A DNA stretch of 64,000 bases from Streptomyces sp. Act143 (GTDB lineage Bacteria > Actinomycetota > Actinomycetes > Streptomycetales > Streptomycetaceae). The notes beneath the pieces are model-generated. The model had not been told where the DNA came from. It ran no database searches and worked only from the letters and a program-made list of their open reading frames with translations. The DNA lies in NCBI RefSeq assembly GCF_003143935.1, contig NZ_QFRX01000001.1, positions 4,565,129-4,629,128 on the forward strand, given 5' to 3'. Positions 59,468-64,000 of this stretch are shown here, piece after piece (positions within the stretch are counted from its first letter, which is position 1; each line of letters begins with the position of its first letter). Position numbers and translations under genes: made by a program.

Positions 59468-60058
59468 GTGAACGACAGCCACCCCGCCCCCCGGCCCGCC
59501 GCCGCCCCGTCCCGGCGGAAGGACGCCCGGCGCAACCAGGAGACGCTGCTGGACGCCGCCGCCACGGTGTTCGTCGCCAAGGGCGTGGACGCACCCGTGC
59601 GGGACATCGCGGCCGAGGCGGGGGTCGGGCTCGGCACCATCTACCGGCACTTCCCGACCCGCGCGGACCTCGTCATCGCCGTCTACCGGCACCAGATCGA
59701 GGCGTGCGCGGAGGCCGGACCGGAGCTGCTGGCCGCCGGACCCGCGCCGTACGACGCCCTCCGCCGGTGGATCGACCTCTTCGTCGACTTCCTCGTCACC
59801 AAGCACGGCCTCGCCGCCGTCCTCCAGCCCGGCAACGCCGACTTCGAGGCGCTGCACGCCCACTTCCTCGACCGGCTCGTCCCCGTCTGCGCCGCGCTGC
59901 TCGACGCCGCCGCCGACGAGATCCACTCCGACCTGACGGCCTACGAGCTCATGCGCGCCGTCGGCAACCTCTGCATCGGCGCCGACACCGACCCCCGCTA
60001 CGACGCGCGCCGCATGGTCGGGCTCCTCGTCGCGGGGCTGCGGCGCCCGCGCGGCTGA
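59468..60058 (+). CDS. TetR-family regulator of the aldo/keto reductase
   Basis: A 196-residue TetR repressor. HTH: NQETLLDAAATVFVAKGVDAPVRDIAAEAGVGLGTIYRHFPTRADLVIAVYRHQ (about 25-80), then a helical ligand domain. A Pro/Ala-rich N-terminus precedes the HTH. Two near-identical GGAAC-N3-GTTCC palindromes lie in the divergent promoter. GTG at 59468 fits the frame; 59450 is also possible. Confidence 0.88.
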   Translation: MNDSHPAPRPAAAPSRRKDARRNQETLLDAAATVFVAKGVDAPVRDIAAEAGVGLGTIYRHFPTRADLVIAVYRHQIEACAEAGPELLAAGPAPYDALRRWIDLFVDFLVTKHGLAAVLQPGNADFEALHAHFLDRLVPVCAALLDAAADEIHSDLTAYELMRAVGNLCIGADTDPRYDARRMVGLLVAGLRRPRG

Positions 60059-60137
60059 CCGCACGGTCGGGAGATCTGGGCGGAGACCCGGGACCGACTC
60101 GCGGTACCTTCGTCGCACGCAGACGAGGAGAGTCATC

Positions 60138-63100
60138 GTGAGCAAGTACGTGCGGCCCGCAGCCGAGGGAGCCGACCCGTTCGGGACCGCCCGTCTCAGG
60201 CGGGGCGTGCTCGACGCCTGGGCGACCAGCCCCGCCCGGTTCCGTGAGGACGCCAACGCCGAGGAGGACCTCGTCCTCGGCGGGTACCGGGACCGGCTCG
60301 TCGTCGAACTCGCCCAGAACGCCGCCGACGCGGCGGCGCGGGCAGGGGTGCCCGGGCGGCTGCGCCTCACCCTCCGCGACGGCGTCCTCGTCGCCGCCAA
60401 CACCGGCGCCCCGCTGGACGCGGCCGGTGTCGAGTCGCTCTCCACCCTGCGCGCCTCCGCCAAGCGCGACGCCTCCGCGGGGGCGCCCTCCGTCGGACGG
60501 TTCGGCGTCGGCTTCGCCGCCGTGCTCGCCGTCACCGACGAGCCCGCCGTCGTGGGGCGGCACGGCGGCGTGCGGTGGTCCCTCGCCGAGGCCCGCGACC
60601 ACGCCGCCGACACCGCCCGGCACAGCCCCGGGCTCGGCGACGAGATCCGCCGGCGCGACGGACACGTCCCGCTGCTGCGGCTCCCCTTCGCCGCCGAGGG
60701 CACCGCCCCCGACGGCTACGACACCGCCGTCATCCTGCCGCTGCGCGACACGGCCGCCGCCGATCTCGCCGAGCGGCTGCTGCGCGCCGTCGACGACGCC
60801 CTGCTCCTCGCCCTGCCCGGGCTGGAGGAGGTCGTGGTCGAGGCGGACGCCGACGCCCGCACGCTCCGCCGCCGCACCGACGGCGTCTTCGTCGTCGTGG
60901 AGGACTCGGCGGAGGGCGCCACCAGCTGGCGGGTCGCGTCCGCGCACGGGCCGCTCACCCCCGACCTGCTCGCCGACCGGCCCGTCGAGGAGCGGCTGCG
61001 GCCCCACTGGTCGGTCACCTGGGCCGTGCCGGTGGACGCCGACGGGACCCCCGTCCGGCCCCGCACCACCCCCGTCGTCCACGCCCCCACCCCCAGTGAC
61101 GAGCCGCTCGGCGTCCCCGCCCTCCTCATCGCCTCCTTCCCCCTGGACCCCACCCGCCGGCACGCGGCCCCCGGCCCGCTGACCGACTTCCTCGTGCAGC
61201 GGGCGGCGGACGCCTACGCCGGACTCCTCGGCGGGTGGCGCCCGGTGACCGCCGGGATCATCGACCTCGTGCCCGGAGCGCTGGGCAAGGGCGAGCTGGA
61301 CGGGGCGCTGCGCCAGGCGATCCTGGACCGGCTGCCGCGCACCGCCTTCCTGCCGCCCGCCCTGGAGCCCACGGACGACCTGCCCGAGGCGCTGCGCCCC
61401 CGGGAGGCGGAAGTCGTCGAGGGGGCGGGCGCGGAGACCGTCCGGGTCCTCGCCGAAGTACTGCCCACCCTGCTCCCCGCCGGTCTCGAACGCCGCGTGG
61501 AGCTGCGGACGTTGGGGGTCGCCCGCGTCCCGCTCACGGACGCCGTCGACCGGCTCGCCGGGCTGGAGAAGGAGCCCGGCTGGTGGCGGCGGCTCTACGA
61601 CAGCCTCGCCGGGGTCGACCCGGACCGGCTGTCCGGGCTGCCCGTGCCGCTCGCCGACGGGCGGACCACCATCGGCCCCCGGCAGGTGCTGCTGCCCACG
61701 CCCGACGGTGCCGCCGTCGAGCCCGAGGTCCTCGCGCGGCTCGGCCTGAAGGTCGCGCACCCCGACGGCGCCCACCCCCTGCTGGAGAAGCTGGGCGCGC
61801 TGCCCGCCTCCCCGCGAGCCGTCCTCACGACCCCGCAGGTCAGGGCCGCCGTCGCCGCCTCCCTGGACGACGAGGGCGGGCTCGACTGGGAAGCGGACAC
61901 CCTCGACGCCGAGGAACTCGCCGACACCGTCCTGGCGTTGGTGCGGGACGCGGGTCTCGAACCCGGCGACGAGCCGTGGCTGGGCGCGCTGGCCCTCCCC
62001 GACGAGGACGGCGAGCCCGCCCCCGCCGGTGAACTGGTCTTCCCCGGCAGCCCCTTCCACCAGGTCATGCGGGACGGCGAACTCGCCACCGTCGACGCCG
62101 AACTGGCCGAGCGCTGGGGCGAACAGCCGCTCGCCGCCTGCGGCGTCCTGGCGACCTTCGCCCTCGTCCGCGCCACCGACGTCGTCCTCGACCCGGACGA
62201 ACTGGAGCCGCGCGACGGGGACTTCGCCGAACCCGACGACGCCGGTCTGCTGGACGCGGTGGACGTGTGGAGCGAGGACGTCCTCGACCGCTTCCCGGAC
62301 TCACCGGTGCCGCCGGTCGCCACCGAGCTGGTCGCCGTACGGGACCTGGAACTCGTCGACGAGGAACGCTGGCCCCAGGCCCTCGCCCTGCTCGCCCGGC
62401 CCCCGCTGCGCGACGCGCTCACCCAGCAGGTGCGCATCCTGCTGCCGGACGGCACGCACGAGGTCGTACGGCCCTACACGGCATGGTGGTTGCGCGGGCA
62501 CCCGGTGCTCGCCGGCCGCCGCCCGGCGGGCCTGCTGGCGGCCGGCGGGGACCCGCTGCTCCGCGGACTGTACGACGAGGCCGACGCGACCGGGTTCGAC
62601 GACGAGCAGGTCCTGCGGGCGCTGGGCGTACGGACGTCGGTGGCCGCGCTGCTCGACGAGCCGGGCGGCGCGGCGGAGCTGCTCGACCGGCTCGCCGACC
62701 CCGAGCGGGAGGTCAGCGGGGCACAACTGCACGCCCTCTACGGGGCACTGGCCGACCTCGACCCGGAACAGGTGACGCTGCCGGACGAGGTGCGGGCCGT
62801 GGTGGACGGGCGGGTGACGGTCGTGGACGCCGCGGACGCCGTGGTCGTCGACTCGCCGGACCTGCTGCCCTTCACCGAGGGCGTACCGCTGCTGCCGGTA
62901 CGGCCGGCGCGCGCCGCCGAGCTGGCCGAACTGTTCCAGGTGCGGCGGCTGAGCGAGTCGGTGACCGGGTCGGTGGACTCCGAGGGCACCGAGCACGACG
63001 TACCGGACCCGGTGCGGGTGCTGCTGGGCCCGCGGACCCCGGCGTCGTACGTCGAGCACGAGGAACTCGTCGTGGACGGCGTGGAGATCGACTGGCGGCT

Positions 63101-63257
63101 CACCGGCGACGGGGTGCTGCACGCGGCCACCCTGGAGGGTGTCGCGGCCGGACTGGCGTGGGCGGCGGGACAGTGGCCGCGGCGGTTCGAGGTGGCGGCG
63201 CTGCTGGAGGACCCGTCGCGGACGGAGGAACTGGCCCGGGACCGGTGGTTCGACTGA
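60138..63257 (+). CDS. sacsin/Hsp90-like GHKL ATPase protein (1039 aa)
   Basis: A 1039-residue protein with an N-terminal sacsin/Hsp90-like ATP-binding domain (about 25-230). The GHKL motifs are VVELAQNAADAAAR (N-box with catalytic-type Glu), VLVAANTGAPLD (G1, with AANTG instead of DxGxG) and SVGRFGVGFAAVLAV (G2). The remaining ~800 residues are acidic and Leu/Asp/Glu-rich with no family I can name. Sacsin-like proteins act as chaperone/ATPase modules in eukaryotes; bacterial relatives are poorly characterised and some occur in defence systems. Here it stands alone. GTG at 60138 has GAGGAG 8 bp upstream. Confidence 0.85.
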   Translation: MSKYVRPAAEGADPFGTARLRRGVLDAWATSPARFREDANAEEDLVLGGYRDRLVVELAQNAADAAARAGVPGRLRLTLRDGVLVAANTGAPLDAAGVESLSTLRASAKRDASAGAPSVGRFGVGFAAVLAVTDEPAVVGRHGGVRWSLAEARDHAADTARHSPGLGDEIRRRDGHVPLLRLPFAAEGTAPDGYDTAVILPLRDTAAADLAERLLRAVDDALLLALPGLEEVVVEADADARTLRRRTDGVFVVVEDSAEGATSWRVASAHGPLTPDLLADRPVEERLRPHWSVTWAVPVDADGTPVRPRTTPVVHAPTPSDEPLGVPALLIASFPLDPTRRHAAPGPLTDFLVQRAADAYAGLLGGWRPVTAGIIDLVPGALGKGELDGALRQAILDRLPRTAFLPPALEPTDDLPEALRPREAEVVEGAGAETVRVLAEVLPTLLPAGLERRVELRTLGVARVPLTDAVDRLAGLEKEPGWWRRLYDSLAGVDPDRLSGLPVPLADGRTTIGPRQVLLPTPDGAAVEPEVLARLGLKVAHPDGAHPLLEKLGALPASPRAVLTTPQVRAAVAASLDDEGGLDWEADTLDAEELADTVLALVRDAGLEPGDEPWLGALALPDEDGEPAPAGELVFPGSPFHQVMRDGELATVDAELAERWGEQPLAACGVLATFALVRATDVVLDPDELEPRDGDFAEPDDAGLLDAVDVWSEDVLDRFPDSPVPPVATELVAVRDLELVDEERWPQALALLARPPLRDALTQQVRILLPDGTHEVVRPYTAWWLRGHPVLAGRRPAGLLAAGGDPLLRGLYDEADATGFDDEQVLRALGVRTSVAALLDEPGGAAELLDRLADPEREVSGAQLHALYGALADLDPEQVTLPDEVRAVVDGRVTVVDAADAVVVDSPDLLPFTEGVPLLPVRPARAAELAELFQVRRLSESVTGSVDSEGTEHDVPDPVRVLLGPRTPASYVEHEELVVDGVEIDWRLTGDGVLHAATLEGVAAGLAWAAGQWPRRFEVAALLEDPSRTEELARDRWFD

Positions 63258-63315
63258 GGTGAGCGAGGGGCGCGGCTGATCGTGAAATTTCCCGCACAAA
63301 TTTCTCACCGGTCAT

Positions 63316-63344
63316 ACAACCATTCCCCCGTGTCACGTATCTGA
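63316..63344 (+). promoter_or_regulatory. ECF-like promoter of paralogue B
   Basis: ACAACC (63316-63321) and TCTGA (63340-63344) are separated by 18 bp, matching the block upstream of paralogue A (58210-58240) in both hexamers and spacing. Confidence 0.55.
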
Positions 63345-63350
63345 TCACGT

Positions 63351-63364
63351 GAGTCAACAGACTC
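63351..63364. promoter_or_regulatory. GAGTC-N4-GACTC inverted repeat upstream of paralogue B
   Basis: GAGTCAACAGACTC, identical (as reverse complement) to the element at 58190-58203, 85 bp upstream of the paralogue B ATG. Confidence 0.6.
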
Positions 63365-63448
63365 CCTGATCATTACGGGCCCCGGCGTGAAGACGCGACC
63401 GTGGGGGGACGACCACCGCCGGGGCCCCTCTCTTCACGTGGGGAAGAC

Positions 63449-64000
63449 ATGCGTATTCGCGCCACCGTGGCCGCCGTCTCCGGCGCCCTGGCCCTCTCCG
63501 CCCTCGCTGTCCCGGCCGCGCAGGCCGACAGCGCCTCGTACCGTGACGCCGCGGCCAAGGCGGTCTCCGCCGCGTCGGGCAAGTCGGCCTTCGCCGCGTC
63601 CGACGCCGCCCAGCTGGACGTCTCCTTCTCGAACCTGAAGATCGCCAAGGCGGTCAAGGTCGGCATCAGCCAGGACGTCCACGTCAAGGTCACCTACACG
63701 CTGACCCACGGCGCCGACGTGGACATCGCCTCCGCGGACTTCGCCAACGGCCCGCTCATCTACAAGGGCACCCTCGACGCGCCGGCCAACGTCCTGCTCG
63801 GCTACGAGGCGGCCACCTGCACGCCCACCTCGGCGACCACCGCCGACTGCGCCGGCCTGATCGACATCTACCCCGGCGACGGCGACCTGATCAACTCCGA
63901 CGCCGGTACGTGGAAGGCCGGTGCGCTGGCCCTCAACTACAGCACCGAGGACAGCGCGCTCCAGGGCGACCTGGGCACCACCCTCGTCCAGCGCAACTCC
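63449..64000 (+). CDS. secreted protein paralogue B (3' end outside window)
   Basis: First 184 codons of a secreted protein. Signal peptide about 1-26 (RATVAAVSGALALSALAVPAAQA). The mature domain (SFSNLKIAKAVKVGISQDVHVKVTYTLTHGADVDIASADF; CTPTSATTADCAGLIDIYPGDGDLINSDAGTWKAGALALNY) is homologous to the N-terminal domain of the protein at 57252-58160, with the same two-Cys segment. Whether the C-terminal Ig-like domain is present is not visible. ATG at 63449 with GGGGAAG upstream; promoter and inverted repeat match paralogue A. Confidence 0.85.
   Translation, partial: MRIRATVAAVSGALALSALAVPAAQADSASYRDAAAKAVSAASGKSAFAASDAAQLDVSFSNLKIAKAVKVGISQDVHVKVTYTLTHGADVDIASADFANGPLIYKGTLDAPANVLLGYEAATCTPTSATTADCAGLIDIYPGDGDLINSDAGTWKAGALALNYSTEDSALQGDLGTTLVQRNS

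Noticed and set aside
59949..62060. A 703-codon minus-strand frame opposite the sacsin-like gene
   Set aside because: Gly/Arg/Val-rich composition with no domain; it is antisense to a well-supported coding frame.

Overview
The window is a gene-dense, very GC-rich stretch of actinobacterial chromosome. GC-biased third codon positions, frequent GTG/TTG starts, many 4-bp stop/start overlaps, a conservon, DUF397/XRE genes, a DmdR1-like iron regulator and CebR/DasR-type operators all point to Streptomyces. Gene content and order (dtxR-type regulator, SIS protein, PAS protein, citrate synthase/pdxH, acyl-CoA carboxylase operon, conservon, serC) resemble the central S. coelicolor region around SCO4366-SCO4394. 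That placement is from memory, not from a search. I see no rRNA, tRNA, CRISPR array, transposase or prophage genes.

Layout. 1-5.3 kb: end of an ABC exporter, an alpha/beta hydrolase whose nucleophile position is Ala, a DtxR/DmdR1-type metalloregulator and a SIS-domain protein preceded by a DasR-like operator. 5.3-12.4 kb: PAS-PAS-GAF sensor, RidA and GNAT genes, two LysR regulators, an SDR enzyme, and a 2OG-Fe(II) oxygenase preceded by a 24-residue leader peptide. 12.4-14.5 kb: divergent citrate synthase and pdxH. 14.4-24.5 kb: a tightly overlapping eight-gene minus-strand operon (TIGR03084-like protein, AtuA-like protein, acyl-CoA carboxylase beta and alpha, acyl-CoA dehydrogenase, acyl-CoA ligase, enoyl-CoA hydratase, TetR) with a palindromic operator at its head. 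It looks like a self-regulated catabolic pathway for a branched or isoprenoid-type acid. 24.6-31.3 kb: membrane coiled-coil protein, EamA exporter, FemAB transferase, GNAT, and a large FAD/Fe-S dehydrogenase.

31.5-37.3 kb: a complete conservon (CvnA-B-C-D) extended by two P450s. The first P450 lacks the ExxR motif, as in CYP157. 37.4-41.7 kb: serC with a strong terminator, a quinone oxidoreductase/HxlR pair, and a GH5-CBM2 cellulase under a perfect CebR box. 41.8-44.4 kb: DrrAB-type exporter divergent from its probable TetR repressor, with tandem operators. 44.4-50.7 kb: anchored beta-propeller protein, SGNH hydrolase, Uma2, a primase-like small protein, XRE/DUF397, aldo/keto reductase, a 29-residue membrane peptide, RNA ligase-like protein and GNAT. 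50.7-57.2 kb: MarR/MFS pair, ribbon-helix-helix protein, NCS2 purine permease, DUF2530 and a P-type ATPase. 57.2-64 kb: two paralogous secreted proteins sharing an upstream promoter-like block, separated by an aldo/keto reductase/TetR pair and a 1039-residue sacsin/Hsp90-like ATPase.

The most interesting items are the SIS protein with its DasR-like site, the leader peptide of the oxygenase gene, the conservon with an ExxR-less P450, the AtuA-carboxylase operon with its operator, the paralogous secreted proteins with a shared promoter, and several clean tandem operators that tie local regulators to their targets.
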